Assembly (NCBI GenBank): GCA_002709695.1
Contig: PAQF01000028.1
Span: forward strand, 1 to 64,000
DNA: 64,000 bases
Reading direction: 5' to 3'
Origin: Candidatus Poribacteria bacterium
Lineage (GTDB): Bacteria > Poribacteria > WGA-4E > UBA9662
Below the pieces are notes generated by a model. That model saw only the letters and a program-made list of their open reading frames with translations, was not told where the DNA came from and ran no database searches. Shown piece after piece: positions 1 to 8,921 of this stretch. The position numbers and the translations under genes were made by a program. The stretch's first letter is position 1; the number at the start of each line of letters is the position of its first letter.

Positions 1-933
1 TCGTCTTTCTTGATAATTGGTCATTTTATCTGTATTCAGAAAGTATTGAGAATCGACAGTGTATTTTAAAGCACGAATTCGTTTACGGAAATGATCACCC
101 TGAGACTTAGTAACACCTACCAAATTCTCGAATTGAGACAAGATATGTTCCCGCATATAATCTACGCGCTGATAAAGTGACGCACCTTCAACGGGTTCAA
201 TCCTATGTTCCTTCTCCAGCACTGAGACTATGGTTCTTATAAGTTTCTGAAGCCGATCAATCGCAGTCAATTCTCTTTGCTGATCAGCTGATAGAATCAC
301 ATTCTCCAACTTGGTAATTGACTCCTCAATTTCGATAGTCATATCCTGATCATAAAAATATACTGTACTCATAGGAATAGCATAGATTGGTTGTAGATTG
401 TCAGCTTTCCTCATATCATCAAATGCCCAAAAACACAGTTGTAAAACACCACTCTCAAAGGGCATGACTGTCTGTGTTTGTCGTGATACACCACCTTCAG
501 GAAAGATAAGAAGTGATCCATTCTTCTGACTCAATATTTCTCTTGTGGTACGAAACGAATTACGATCTGGTGCTCCACGCAGAATTGAATAACCACCGAG
601 ATGCTGCATAAGAGATGTTCGAATACCACGGAAAAATGGTGAACCTTCATCAAACAGTTCGCGTCCAGTAACATAATACAAGTTCCGTCCGATTTCACGA
701 GAGAACCCCATAATGACATAAGCATCCGCATAATCGGAGTGGTTTGGCAAAAATATCGTTGAGAATCCCTTCGTCGCTTCAACACGTGCTTTTGATTCTG
801 CATCAATCTCGATTTTTGAAACTTTATGCAAAGCTCGCGTTAGTGCAGGTTGCAGCCATTTACCTAGTCTAATCAGAAGTGGTGTTGGTTTGGGCGGTAA
901 GAAATTTGGTTGGGCTGGCAAGAAATCTGACAT
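1..933 (-). CDS. PlsC-like acyltransferase, C-terminus cut by window edge
   Basis: The reverse strand reads open from an ATG at 933 to the first base of the window, giving at least 311 residues. The order of motifs is that of glycerolphosphate acyltransferases: NHSDYAD (the HX4D catalytic box) near residue 64, a GR-containing second block (VTGREL) and FPEGG (substrate/phosphate block) near residue 142. Family members transfer acyl chains to lysophosphatidate or similar acceptors at the inner membrane. No strong membrane helix is visible in the N-terminus. It lies 54 bases downstream of the sigma54 activator on the same strand, so they may be co-transcribed. The exact acceptor cannot be told, and the stop lies outside the window. 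Confidence 0.8.
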   Translation of the reverse strand, partial: MSDFLPAQPNFLPPKPTPLLIRLGKWLQPALTRALHKVSKIEIDAESKARVEATKGFSTIFLPNHSDYADAYVIMGFSREIGRNLYYVTGRELFDEGSPFFRGIRTSLMQHLGGYSILRGAPDRNSFRTTREILSQKNGSLLIFPEGGVSRQTQTVMPFESGVLQLCFWAFDDMRKADNLQPIYAIPMSTVYFYDQDMTIEIEESITKLENVILSADQQRELTAIDRLQKLIRTIVSVLEKEHRIEPVEGASLYQRVDYMREHILSQFENLVGVTKSQGDHFRKRIRALKYTVDSQYFLNTDKMTNYQERR

Positions 934-987
934 ATAGAAGCTTACTTAACCTTTCTGAATAGGTGCTGATTCATTTCTTCATACCAA

Positions 988-2424
988 TCAAAAGTTAGCT
1001 CCCAGTTCTATTTCTAAGTCCGCAGCACGCTTCAGTATTCGTCGAATAGAGTTTCGGTCTATATCTAAAAGTTGTGCAGCACGCGTCTGATTCCCATCAG
1101 TAATCCGAAGAACTTCATTGACATACCAGGCTTCGAAGGCTCGACGCACATCGACATAGGGTTGAACGTTCGATTCGCTATTCGGTGATATCGAACTCAG
1201 ATCAGTAACAATTGTTTCCTGTTCTGGGTGACTTGAAAAATCCAGATCTTGTACTGAGATTTCTTCCCGATCCGACATCAAAATTGAGCGTTGAATTAGG
1301 TCCCGTAACTGGCGAATATTCCCTGGCCAATCATGCTTTTTCATATGATCCACTGCTTCAGAAGTAAAGCGTCGTTGAACATTGTACTGCTGGCAAAACA
1401 AATCAGAAAAATAGTGGATTAACATCAATAAATCTTCCTTCCGATGTCGCAACGAGGGCAAGTGAACAGGTAACGAATTCAATCGATAATAAAGATCTTC
1501 CCTGAAATTTCCAAGCTTAACTTCTTCCCTCAGATCGCGGTTGGTTGCTGTAATTACACGCACATCGACCACCCGCTCCACATTCTCTCCAATTCGTTTA
1601 ATTCTTTTTTCCTGTAGCACACGCAAAAGTCGGGGTTGCATGGAAATGGGCATCTCACCGATTTCATCTAAGAAAATAACGCCTCCGTTAGCCGCTTCAA
1701 AGGCCCCAGTTCGATCACCTGTTGCTCCACTGAAAGCACCATGCTGATGGCCAAAAAGTTCATCTTCAATCAATTCTATTGGGAAAGCTGCACAGTTGAG
1801 TGGCAAGAAAACATTATTAGATCGCTGACTATGGTAGTGAATAGCTTGAGCGACTAACTCTTTTCCAGTTCCACTTTCGCCCGTAATTAGCACTGTTTCA
1901 TCGACTTTGGACACTTTCTCTATGAACTCGTAAGTTGTTCGTATTTCCCGTGATGTACCCACCATAATTTTTCCTGGACCATAAGGATAACCACCAACAC
2001 GATCGATTTCCCACTCATTATTGACTTCAATTTGCTGTTCAAGTTGTAGGCGTTCAAAAACCGCCTGCACTCGGAATCGAAGCGCATCCAGAAAGCCACT
2101 ACCTTTTTCAAGGAAATCGCTGGCTCCCCGTTGTATAGCTTCAAGGGCAACTTGCCGATCAGTGGAAGCAGTAATCACAATAACTTTGATATCAGGAGAA
2201 TCTGTTCGTACTTTGGAGAGGAAATTGAGGCCTGTATTTGGAGAACTTCCATCGAAACTCAGATCTAGCAATATTAGGTTCGGTTGGAATTCCCCCATTA
2301 CCACTTCTGCCTCTTTGGGGTGGCGCGCTGTCTCAAATAAGAAACCTAGAGGAGCTAGCTTGCGCTTATAGTGAGACCAGTAAGACAATTCATCTTCAAT
2401 AATTAAAATTTTGGGCGTTGACAT
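988..2424 (-). CDS. NtrC-family sigma54-dependent response regulator
   Basis: 478 residues in the classic three-domain layout. The receiver (1-125) keeps the acidic pair IIED at 8-11, the phosphoacceptor Asp54 (ILLDL) and Lys107 (FLEKG). The AAA+ domain has Walker A GESGTGKE at 182-189, the sigma54-contact loop as GAFSGA at 229-234 and Walker B FLDEI at 251-255. The C-terminus carries a Fis-type helix-turn-helix (GNQTRAAQLLDIDRNS). All catalytic features are present, so it should be an active, phosphorylation-controlled activator of sigma54 promoters. No sensor kinase is adjacent, so its signal and targets are unknown. It contrasts with the degenerate homologue at 15888. Confidence 0.92.
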   Translation of the reverse strand: MSTPKILIIEDELSYWSHYKRKLAPLGFLFETARHPKEAEVVMGEFQPNLILLDLSFDGSSPNTGLNFLSKVRTDSPDIKVIVITASTDRQVALEAIQRGASDFLEKGSGFLDALRFRVQAVFERLQLEQQIEVNNEWEIDRVGGYPYGPGKIMVGTSREIRTTYEFIEKVSKVDETVLITGESGTGKELVAQAIHYHSQRSNNVFLPLNCAAFPIELIEDELFGHQHGAFSGATGDRTGAFEAANGGVIFLDEIGEMPISMQPRLLRVLQEKRIKRIGENVERVVDVRVITATNRDLREEVKLGNFREDLYYRLNSLPVHLPSLRHRKEDLLMLIHYFSDLFCQQYNVQRRFTSEAVDHMKKHDWPGNIRQLRDLIQRSILMSDREEISVQDLDFSSHPEQETIVTDLSSISPNSESNVQPYVDVRRAFEAWYVNEVLRITDGNQTRAAQLLDIDRNSIRRILKRAADLEIELGANF

Positions 2425-2521
2425 CTTTGGTTGGTGATTCTAACATTTCGGTGAGATGATACTTGGGGTTTTCAAGATTCGGCAAGGCCTAAGATATTAG
2501 TATAATGTGCTATAAGTTCAT

Positions 2522-2550
2522 AGTTTAAGCCAAATTATCTTCGTTGTCAA
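2522..2550 (-). promoter_or_regulatory. Candidate sigma70 promoter of the response regulator
   Basis: On the minus strand TTGACA (2550-2545) is followed after 17 bases by TAAACT (2527-2522). A second TTGACA lies just upstream at 2557-2552. The predicted transcript would have about 90 bases of leader before the ATG at 2424. The -10 match is moderate. Confidence 0.4.
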
Positions 2551-2662
2551 CTGTCAACAGAGATAGCGATATCACCTTAGACAAACACACTTTAGAACTG
2601 AGTGGAAACAAGCTTAACTGTAGGAGAGACGAAAATCAGTTGTAGACTGGCAACGATACTAG

Positions 2663-4087
2663 TTATTTAGTTGGTATAAGTTCAAGCAGTTTTCGGTATG
2701 CATTGATCAAATGATTTAAGTCTTCATCTGTGTGAGCTGTCGAAAGAAAAAAACGTGTGCCAGATAGTGATAGAATACCTTGCGATTGTAGGAACAATTG
2801 GTACTGGTGAACTGAGGAAAGTCGTTTTTGAAAATCGAATATTCGTGACCATGAAAACTTGGAGGGCCAAGCGACAAGTTCTATTTGAACAATCGAACCA
2901 AAATGATAAGCAAAAAAAGGAAAGCCGGCAGAATCAAACAGTGAATTTAACCGATCAACCATCTTCTGCGCTTTTTGATCAAGGGTATTGTAAGGATCAT
3001 TCTCTTCGATTGCCTGAAGTGTTGCTAGTCCCATCATAGTTGATACTCGATTGGCCGCCATCGTGCCGCCAACGAAGACCGCCCGACCACGAACAGTCTG
3101 GGTAACATCACGGCTGAAGTATTGGATGAAATCTCTGTGCCCACCTACTGCGCTTAGAGAAGTACCACCACCGAGAACCTTACCAAGTATCGTCAAATCA
3201 GGTTGTAAATCGTAGACGGCTTGTGCTCCCCCTTTAGCCAACCGGAAACCGGTAACGACCTCATCAAGAATAAAAAGGATTTTGTGTTTGCGACATAATC
3301 GTTGAATTTCATGGACAAAATCCGGGTAAATAGGTATTCGGCCAGATTCGGGGCCCGGTAATTCCACTATAACAGCTGCTATTTTCCGAGATCGTTTTCG
3401 AATCGTTTTTTGAAGCGCACTTAAATCATTGGCAGGAACAGTTAAGCATAAATTTGCCTCTGCCTTTGGCACCCCAGACATATATAAGTCACCAACGCCT
3501 GGTTGTCGGATATCTCGTATCGTTGGACTCATCCAACCATGGTAACTGCCACTAATTTTTACAACAAGATCTCGCTTTTGGTAAGCCCTTGCCAGTCGAA
3601 TTGCCGCTTTCACAGCTTCAGTTCCAGACTGAAAAAACTTGATTGATTCTACTAAAGGCATAAACGCGTTGACTTTTTCTGCTAACTCTAGCTCTTCTGG
3701 GTGATGAAACAGCGAAAACCGATCTGTGGCTAGAGTTTGCCAAACCTGCTCATAGTGTTCAGACGCATACCCAAACAGCTGGGCTCCCGCCCCCATGGTA
3801 AAATCGAGGTATGTGTTTCCTTCGACATCAAAGACTTTACTGCCACATCCTCCCTTTATAAAAATCGGGTAAGGTGAAACATAGGTATTGTGATGTTGAA
3901 TACCATCTGGGAAGTAACGCTTTGCCTTTTCAAAAAGACTCTTTGATTCCCCAGTTCTTTCGAAATAACCAACGTATTGATCAGCCAATTTCTGTTCGGG
4001 AAGAACTGAAATTGGCATTTTCAGAAGAGCTTCACGCTTTACGTATGCGTCTTCTACATTTTGATTAATAGAATTGAGGGTTCGCAT
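2663..4087 (-). CDS. Class III (PLP-dependent) aminotransferase, GSA-aminomutase-like
   Basis: 474 residues with the fold-type I class III signature: FQSGTEAVKAAIRLAR (cofactor phosphate site), SGSYHGW, LDEVVTGFR (Asp contacting the PLP ring nitrogen) and ILGKVLGGG, whose Lys should form the Schiff base. The sequence resembles glutamate-1-semialdehyde aminomutase (HemL), but it has an N-terminal extension of about 50 residues and no heme gene nearby, so an omega-aminotransferase or another mutase is equally possible. It stands alone between the response regulator and ubiX, both on the same strand. The substrate cannot be assigned. Confidence 0.85.
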   Translation of the reverse strand: MRTLNSINQNVEDAYVKREALLKMPISVLPEQKLADQYVGYFERTGESKSLFEKAKRYFPDGIQHHNTYVSPYPIFIKGGCGSKVFDVEGNTYLDFTMGAGAQLFGYASEHYEQVWQTLATDRFSLFHHPEELELAEKVNAFMPLVESIKFFQSGTEAVKAAIRLARAYQKRDLVVKISGSYHGWMSPTIRDIRQPGVGDLYMSGVPKAEANLCLTVPANDLSALQKTIRKRSRKIAAVIVELPGPESGRIPIYPDFVHEIQRLCRKHKILFILDEVVTGFRLAKGGAQAVYDLQPDLTILGKVLGGGTSLSAVGGHRDFIQYFSRDVTQTVRGRAVFVGGTMAANRVSTMMGLATLQAIEENDPYNTLDQKAQKMVDRLNSLFDSAGFPFFAYHFGSIVQIELVAWPSKFSWSRIFDFQKRLSSVHQYQLFLQSQGILSLSGTRFFLSTAHTDEDLNHLINAYRKLLELIPTK

Positions 4088-4143
4088 TAAGCTTTTTTCT
4101 CAGGAACAATAATATTTATTATCTGCGCTTATTAAAGATAACA

Positions 4144-4162
4144 ATGGCAATTATCGTGCCAT
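4144..4162. repeat. 19-bp dyad motif, copy 1
   Basis: ATGGCA and TGCCAT arms flank a 7-base centre. A near-identical 19-mer lies at 12200-12218 inside the spacer of a strong promoter (shared form ATGGYAATTATYGTGCCRT). This copy lies in the 194-base gap between two minus-strand genes with no obvious -35 box next to it. It could be an operator or a fragment of a small repeat. Confidence 0.4.
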
Positions 4163-4281
4163 AGCTATCAATGCTCGAACGCCAGCTAAAACAGACATAT
4201 CAGCATGATATTCAACGAATCTGCTACAAAAATGTTGCAATATAAGCAGGATAAGCGAGGCACAAAAGTAGCAAACACTTA

Positions 4282-4872
4282 TTAGGGTTCCCCCCACCTC
4301 TTGATTAAATTAGTACTAACTCCGAATTGATCAAGGAGTTTGGTAACGATAAAATTGACTTGGTCATCAAGGGTCTTGGGTAGATGGTAGAAGCCTGGTG
4401 CTGCAGGAAGGATTACGGCACCAGTTTGGGAAAGTTTCAACATATTCTCAAGATGGATCGTGTTAAGAGGCGTTTCGCGAACAGCCAAGACAAGCTTTCG
4501 ACGTTCTTTGATGCACACGTCTGCTGCTCGTTGGACCAAATTTCGCGAAATACCTGTGGCCACAGAGCCTAGCGTACCCATACTACAGGGGACAATAATC
4601 ATCCCCTCTGTTTGGAATGAACCGCTGGCAATTGCTGCTGAGATGTCACTTTGATGGTGGTATACGATCTGGTCGCAATCACACTGAAGTAATGACGCAA
4701 CCTGAAAGTTATTAAGGTCAACCTGAATCTGCATCTCTTCCCATAATGTGCGGACACCGGATTCAGAAATAGTAAGGTGAATCTCATAATCAAGTTGAGC
4801 CAGTGTTTCAAGTAACCGAATGCCATAAATGACACCACTTGCCCCTGTAATAGCTACAATCAAGCGTTTCAA
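4282..4872 (-). CDS. ubiX: Flavin prenyltransferase UbiX
   Basis: 196 residues, the usual length. The N-terminal ITGASGVIYGIRLLE loop and the IIVPCSMGTLGSVATGIS block are hallmarks of UbiX, which joins dimethylallyl phosphate to FMN to make the prenyl-FMN cofactor of UbiD decarboxylases. The RETPLNTIHLENMLKL stretch and the PAAPGFYHLP segment also match. The start is TTG at 4872 with AAAGGA seven bases upstream. No UbiD partner is in the window. It follows the LarA-like gene by 52 bases on the same strand and may share its transcript. Confidence 0.92.
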   Translation of the reverse strand: MKRLIVAITGASGVIYGIRLLETLAQLDYEIHLTISESGVRTLWEEMQIQVDLNNFQVASLLQCDCDQIVYHHQSDISAAIASGSFQTEGMIIVPCSMGTLGSVATGISRNLVQRAADVCIKERRKLVLAVRETPLNTIHLENMLKLSQTGAVILPAAPGFYHLPKTLDDQVNFIVTKLLDQFGVSTNLIKRWGEP

Positions 4873-4924
4873 GGTGTTCCTTTCAACATCTCAACTAAAA
4901 ATTTGTAGTAGCAATCTTTAAATT

Positions 4925-6178
4925 TTAGAATGAGTCTAGATTCCCTGAAGAATCAAACGGAAACACTTTGGCTTCGCTAATAATTTCAAGATCACTCCGT
5001 AACTCAGCATCTTCAACTAAGATTTCAGATATATCTACTTCATCTAGTTTAAGGGTATTTTGAATCCTTACAACTCTTGCTTCTTCCGGAGGTGTCAAAC
5101 CGATTGTATTAAGCGCAGCTTCAATGACTTCCAAATCTGTATCGTAGTGAAACGGAATTCGCGACTTTTGAGGACCCAGTCCTGTCAGGCCATTCATATA
5201 GGTTGCTTTTTTATCAAATTTTTCTACAAGCCGTGTTGTGGTAAAATCTGCCAACCCAATTCCTGTGGCATTTCCTGAGCTATCTTCAGTTAAATCACGT
5301 GCAAAAATGCGGGTAATAGATGGCTTTTCCGGATCTGATTCGAAATTTTGCATATACCTACCAATGATGTTGGTATCCATACCAGTACCAGAGATATTTT
5401 TACCCACCTCATCCAAAATCAGTAAGTCTAATTCATCAAAAGGTAACTTGCCAGATAAAGCTTTTGCCTCGACTAGCAATTCACGTTCGCGGCGCACAAA
5501 ATCCTTTGACTGTATGGCAGAGACTTTTGCTGTTTCTTGATAGGCATTTTCCACCAAGGCAACGCCAAACCCGATTTTACCCGACTCGATTAAAAGGCTC
5601 CCAGAAGCAAGAATAACATGCTCAAAACCGTAACGGAAGAATGCACGATGGTACATGCTAGCACCTTTTTGTTTGCCAAAGCCAATTGCCAACATCTTCA
5701 TTAAGCCGCTTTCAATGGAACCATGAAAATCAGTGTGGGATTTGACGCGATTAACTGGCACTGCTACATCTGCTTCATAAGCATAACGATCGAGAAAAAC
5801 AGGCAAATCGTCAGTTGTTCTACCAACTTCGACTACTTCCATAGTTGCTCGAACTGGGACGCCCATTGTTTCTTCTGTAATCCCATAATGTGCTAGGATA
5901 TCCTTTTGTCCTGCTGGGGTTGCCCCACCATGACTTCCCATAGCAGGAAAAACAAACGGTTTTGAGCCAATTTCTTTTAAATAATCCACAACCGATTTGA
6001 TAGCGACGTCAATGTTAGTAATTCCACGGCTTCCAGCACCAACCGCAACAGTATCTCCCGATTTCACAATTGAATCCATGTTAAGTTGATCGAGTTCGGT
6101 AAAAATCGCAGACCGAATATCTTCAACCACATCAGTTGGGAATTTTTGCTTTACTCTAATCATTTTTGGTAATAGCAT
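4925..6178 (-). CDS. LarA-like (lactate racemase domain, DUF2088) protein
   Basis: 417 residues. Conserved blocks GAGSRGITN, GSHGGATPAGQ and NRVKSHTDF with their histidines match the DUF2088/LarA-like superfamily, whose best-known member is the nickel-pincer-dependent lactate racemase. Many homologues are predicted 2-hydroxyacid racemases or epimerases of unknown substrate. GAGG-type Shine-Dalgarno bases (GAGGGTG) stand just before the ATG. The gene is divergent from queG and upstream of ubiX. No LarB, LarC or LarE genes for cofactor synthesis are in the window, so nickel-pincer dependence is inference. Confidence 0.75.
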   Translation of the reverse strand: MLLPKMIRVKQKFPTDVVEDIRSAIFTELDQLNMDSIVKSGDTVAVGAGSRGITNIDVAIKSVVDYLKEIGSKPFVFPAMGSHGGATPAGQKDILAHYGITEETMGVPVRATMEVVEVGRTTDDLPVFLDRYAYEADVAVPVNRVKSHTDFHGSIESGLMKMLAIGFGKQKGASMYHRAFFRYGFEHVILASGSLLIESGKIGFGVALVENAYQETAKVSAIQSKDFVRRERELLVEAKALSGKLPFDELDLLILDEVGKNISGTGMDTNIIGRYMQNFESDPEKPSITRIFARDLTEDSSGNATGIGLADFTTTRLVEKFDKKATYMNGLTGLGPQKSRIPFHYDTDLEVIEAALNTIGLTPPEEARVVRIQNTLKLDEVDISEILVEDAELRSDLEIISEAKVFPFDSSGNLDSF

Positions 6179-6194
6179 AACACCCTCATATAAT
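6167..6194 (+). promoter_or_regulatory. Candidate queG promoter
   Basis: TTGGTA at 6167-6172, 16-base spacer, TATAAT at 6189-6194. A second TATAAT sits at 6197-6202. The signal overlaps the start of the divergent LarA-like gene. A transcript starting near 6202 would favour the ATG at 6245 over the TTG at 6194. Confidence 0.35.
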
Positions 6195-6244
6195 TGTATA
6201 ATTTCCCCAATGTTATCAGAGTATCAGGTGTGTTTGCAAACGAA

Positions 6245-7378
6245 ATGTATCATCAAAAGCTAAGTAAAAAAATCAAAAAGGTTGCTCAGCAAATGGGGTT
6301 TGACCTGGTTGGTATCACTCAGGCAGATCCTCCCAAAATGATCGATCGTTACCAAAAGTGGCTGGATAAAGGATATGCTGGGAAGATGGATTACCTGAAA
6401 CGGCATCTAAATCTGAAGAGGGATCCAAAAACTATACTCTCTGAAGCCAAGTCGGTCATCTCCGTGGGGATGAACTATCATACAATTGAACCCGATCCAG
6501 CACGGAAAATTGATCCATTGCGGGGGCAAATATCACGCTACGCCTGGGGGGATGACTATCATGACATTATACGCACAAAACTTAAAAAACTGGTAAAAAT
6601 TATCGAAAAGATATCGCGAAAAGAAACGCGCAACCGTGTTTTTGTAGATTCCGGACCTGTTTTGGAACGGGAATACGCTAAAAACGCCGGCTTAGGTTGG
6701 CTAGCCAAAAATACCAATTTGATTAATTGGGAAAAGGGGTCGTGGTATTTTCTGGCCGAAATACTAATTGACATTCCGTTACAACCGGATCAAATCGAAC
6801 CTCGAGGCAGCTGTGGAACCTGTACTCTTTGCATAGAAGCTTGTCCGACAGACGCTATAGTTGAACCTAACATTCTGGACTCGCGTCTTTGTATTTCATA
6901 TTTGACAATTGAACTCAAGGAGTCAATTCCTAGGGAAATCCGTTCAAATATGGGTAATTTAATATTTGGATGTGATATTTGCCAAGAAGTTTGTCCGTGG
7001 AATAGCAAAGCTAAACCATCTTCGGAAACAGGATTCCAACCACGGAAAGGCAATTTGCTTCCTAAGCTGACCTCACTAATGAACATGACACAAGAAGAAT
7101 TCAATCGACGTTTCAAGGGAAGCCCAGTTAAAAGGTCGAAACGACGCGGTTTTCTCAGAAATGTGGCAGTTGCTCTCGGCAATTCGAAAGACAAATCTGC
7201 TGTCAATGTGCTTGGGAAGGCATTGAATGACTCGGAACCACTTGTTCGTGGTCATGCTGCTTGGGGGCTAGGGCAGATCGGCGGAGATGACGCAATTCAA
7301 GCACTTAGATCGCGTCTGAAGATCGAAGAAAATCCGGAAATTATTGAGGAGCTAGAAATTGCAATCGATTCAATCTAG
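6245..7378 (+). CDS. queG: Epoxyqueuosine reductase QueG
   Basis: About 377 residues from the ATG at 6245; a longer reading from TTG at 6194 is possible. QueG reduces epoxyqueuosine to queuosine in tRNA using cobalamin and two [4Fe-4S] clusters. The cluster ligands are visible as CGTCTLCIEACP and CDICQEVCPW, with the DSG and YAKNAGLGWLAKNT blocks upstream. The C-terminus holds a HEAT-like repeat (SEPLVRGHAAWGLGQIGG) typical of the long QueG form. The enzyme needs B12, which fits the cobalamin riboswitch found 75 bases downstream, although the riboswitch controls the next operon and not queG itself. Confidence 0.93.
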   Translation: MYHQKLSKKIKKVAQQMGFDLVGITQADPPKMIDRYQKWLDKGYAGKMDYLKRHLNLKRDPKTILSEAKSVISVGMNYHTIEPDPARKIDPLRGQISRYAWGDDYHDIIRTKLKKLVKIIEKISRKETRNRVFVDSGPVLEREYAKNAGLGWLAKNTNLINWEKGSWYFLAEILIDIPLQPDQIEPRGSCGTCTLCIEACPTDAIVEPNILDSRLCISYLTIELKESIPREIRSNMGNLIFGCDICQEVCPWNSKAKPSSETGFQPRKGNLLPKLTSLMNMTQEEFNRRFKGSPVKRSKRRGFLRNVAVALGNSKDKSAVNVLGKALNDSEPLVRGHAAWGLGQIGGDDAIQALRSRLKIEENPEIIEELEIAIDSI

Positions 7379-7452
7379 TAGTATAATGCCTAACATGATG
7401 TATTGATTAAATATTCAGTAATTTTTGTTACATAAAGTTTGTATTCAATTTG

Positions 7453-7650
7453 GTTCAGGTGCTGACGTCTTATACCAGATAATAGGGAAGTTCGGTGAGA
7501 ATCCGGCGCAGCCCCGCTACTGTAATCAACAGGGTTCGAGTCCTAATTTTAGCTCGGATCCACACGCTGGTGTTCGATTATACCACTATTCCTAAACTTG
7601 GAATGGGAAGGTGAACACAGTCCGTTGTTAGCCAGGAAACCTGCCTGAAC
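7453..7650 (+). promoter_or_regulatory. Cobalamin (B12) riboswitch aptamer
   Basis: Conserved aptamer blocks occur in order: AGGGAAGTTCGGTGAGAATC at 7484-7503, GCCCCGCTACTGTAATC at 7511-7527 and the B12 box GCCAGGAAACCTGCC at 7631-7645. A closing P1 helix is visible: GTTCAGG at 7453-7459 pairs with CCTGAAC at 7644-7650. The core between them holds a variable arm around 7530-7600. This is the adenosylcobalamin-type riboswitch class, which turns off downstream genes when cobalamin is bound. It lies on the strand of, and directly upstream of, the propeller/S-component operon. Confidence 0.95.
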
Positions 7651-7729
7651 TGACTAGCGCATTAGCTTTCGTGGGTAAAGTTGCGTTAAAAGAATCGCAT
7701 TTTCATCTGTCTACGTATTGATTCTTTTG

Positions 7730-7766
7730 AGCCAATTTTCCTGACGAAAATTGGCTATTTTTATTT
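7730..7766 (+). terminator. Riboswitch expression platform: rho-independent terminator
   Basis: AGCCAATTTTC at 7730-7740 is perfectly complementary to GAAAATTGGCT at 7746-7756, with a 5-base loop, followed by ATTTTTATTT. It sits between the aptamer and the ribosome site of the first gene, so cobalamin control is probably by transcription attenuation. A second inverted repeat, AAAAGAATC (7688-7696) with GATTCTTTT (7720-7728), lies between aptamer and terminator and ends one base before the terminator stem; whether it acts as an alternative structure cannot be decided by eye. Confidence 0.88.
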
Positions 7767-7790
7767 CTATTCAAAAGTGAGGAGGTTTTG

Positions 7791-8918
7791 ATGAAAATGC
7801 TGCAACTCAGTAAAGTAACGACGGTCATATTTATTATCAGTCTTGGTGTTTCCGCACAAATCCAGAACTTAGCTATAGTTACTAACGGCCTCAAAGATCC
7901 TGGATCGCTCTCAATAATTGATATCAACCAACTAAACATCAAGAAAGCGGTAAAAAATGACATCATTACTACTGGGTCTACTCCTAATGATGTGCAGGTG
8001 CAACAGAATCTAGCTTATGTTGTTAACACCTACAGTAACAACATCCAGATCATCAATTTGCTTGAGCAAAATAGCGTAGGAGAAATTTCGGTTGGTTCCG
8101 ACACCTTGCCAGAAAAGATTGCCTTCGTTGATCCCTTCAAAGCCTACGTCACCTGCAATGAACCAGATCAAGTCGCAGTCCTCAATCTACACACAAAATC
8201 TGTTACTAAAAGAATCCAAGTTCAATCTAAACCTTGGGGGATTACCATAATTAACAAGAAAGCTTACGTTGCCAATTCAGCTGCAGTTACCAACTGGGTG
8301 ACTTTTAAAACGACCTATGGTAATAGTAGTGTATCAGTTATTGATACAACAACTGATCGAGTCATAAAAAAAATTAAGGTAGCAACCAACGCAACAGAAA
8401 TCACAACCGATGGAAACTCTAAGGTGTTAGTTATCTCAACAGGCGATTACGCCATGATACCAGGACAACTAACAATTATAGATGCAAATACTGACGAAAT
8501 TGAAAAAACAGTCAAACTTAAAACTACTCCAGGCGCAATAATTGTTAACCGTAAGCAACAAATTGCTATAATTAATACCAACGCTGGAGCCATGGTTTAT
8601 GATTTGGTCCAAAATAAACTTGTTCGTGACAAAAATAACCCGATCGTTGGATTCTCAGGTGGATTTGGAATGACAATCAATCAGGAGAAAAGTATCTACT
8701 ATGTTTGTATTCCTGATTGGACAGGAGGTGGTCTAGATGAACTTCGTGTCCTCAACTCAAAATATAATATTGTCAAACGGTATCAAGTTGGAAAAGGTGC
8801 CTCTTTTGTCGCAGTCGCACAAATTGAAGGGAAAAACTCGATAGGAGTTTCAAAAATCAATGATCTGTATAAAACAACATGGGGAACAATCAAGCAGAGT
8901 ATGAGCACAAACAAGTAA
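7791..8918 (+). CDS. Secreted YVTN beta-propeller, BtuG-like, under B12 riboswitch
   Basis: 375 residues from the ATG at 7791, which has a perfect AGGAGG five bases upstream (the in-frame TTG at 7788 is too close). An N-terminal signal peptide appears to be cleaved after GVSA. The rest is built of about 45-residue blades such as NLAYVVNTYSNNIQIINL, KAYVTCNEPDQVAVLNL and GNSSVSVIDTTTDRVIKKI. This is the YVTN/surface-layer propeller pattern, which is also the fold of BtuG, the cobalamin-binding surface protein of Bacteroides. BtuG is a lipoprotein; this protein has no lipobox. First gene after the cobalamin riboswitch, ending directly against the next gene. B12 binding is inferred from fold plus regulation. 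Confidence 0.8.
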   Translation: MKMLQLSKVTTVIFIISLGVSAQIQNLAIVTNGLKDPGSLSIIDINQLNIKKAVKNDIITTGSTPNDVQVQQNLAYVVNTYSNNIQIINLLEQNSVGEISVGSDTLPEKIAFVDPFKAYVTCNEPDQVAVLNLHTKSVTKRIQVQSKPWGITIINKKAYVANSAAVTNWVTFKTTYGNSSVSVIDTTTDRVIKKIKVATNATEITTDGNSKVLVISTGDYAMIPGQLTIIDANTDEIEKTVKLKTTPGAIIVNRKQQIAIINTNAGAMVYDLVQNKLVRDKNNPIVGFSGGFGMTINQEKSIYYVCIPDWTGGGLDELRVLNSKYNIVKRYQVGKGASFVAVAQIEGKNSIGVSKINDLYKTTWGTIKQSMSTNK

Positions 8919-8921
8919 GTG

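Noticed and set aside
531-806. 91-codon minus-strand ORF.
   Set aside because: It lies within the PlsC-like gene in another frame, while the real frame shows NHSDYAD and FPEGG.
7530-7545. GGGTTCGAGTCC resembles a tRNA T-loop.
   Set aside because: It lies in the variable arm of the cobalamin aptamer, with no matching acceptor stem, D-arm or anticodon arm around it.
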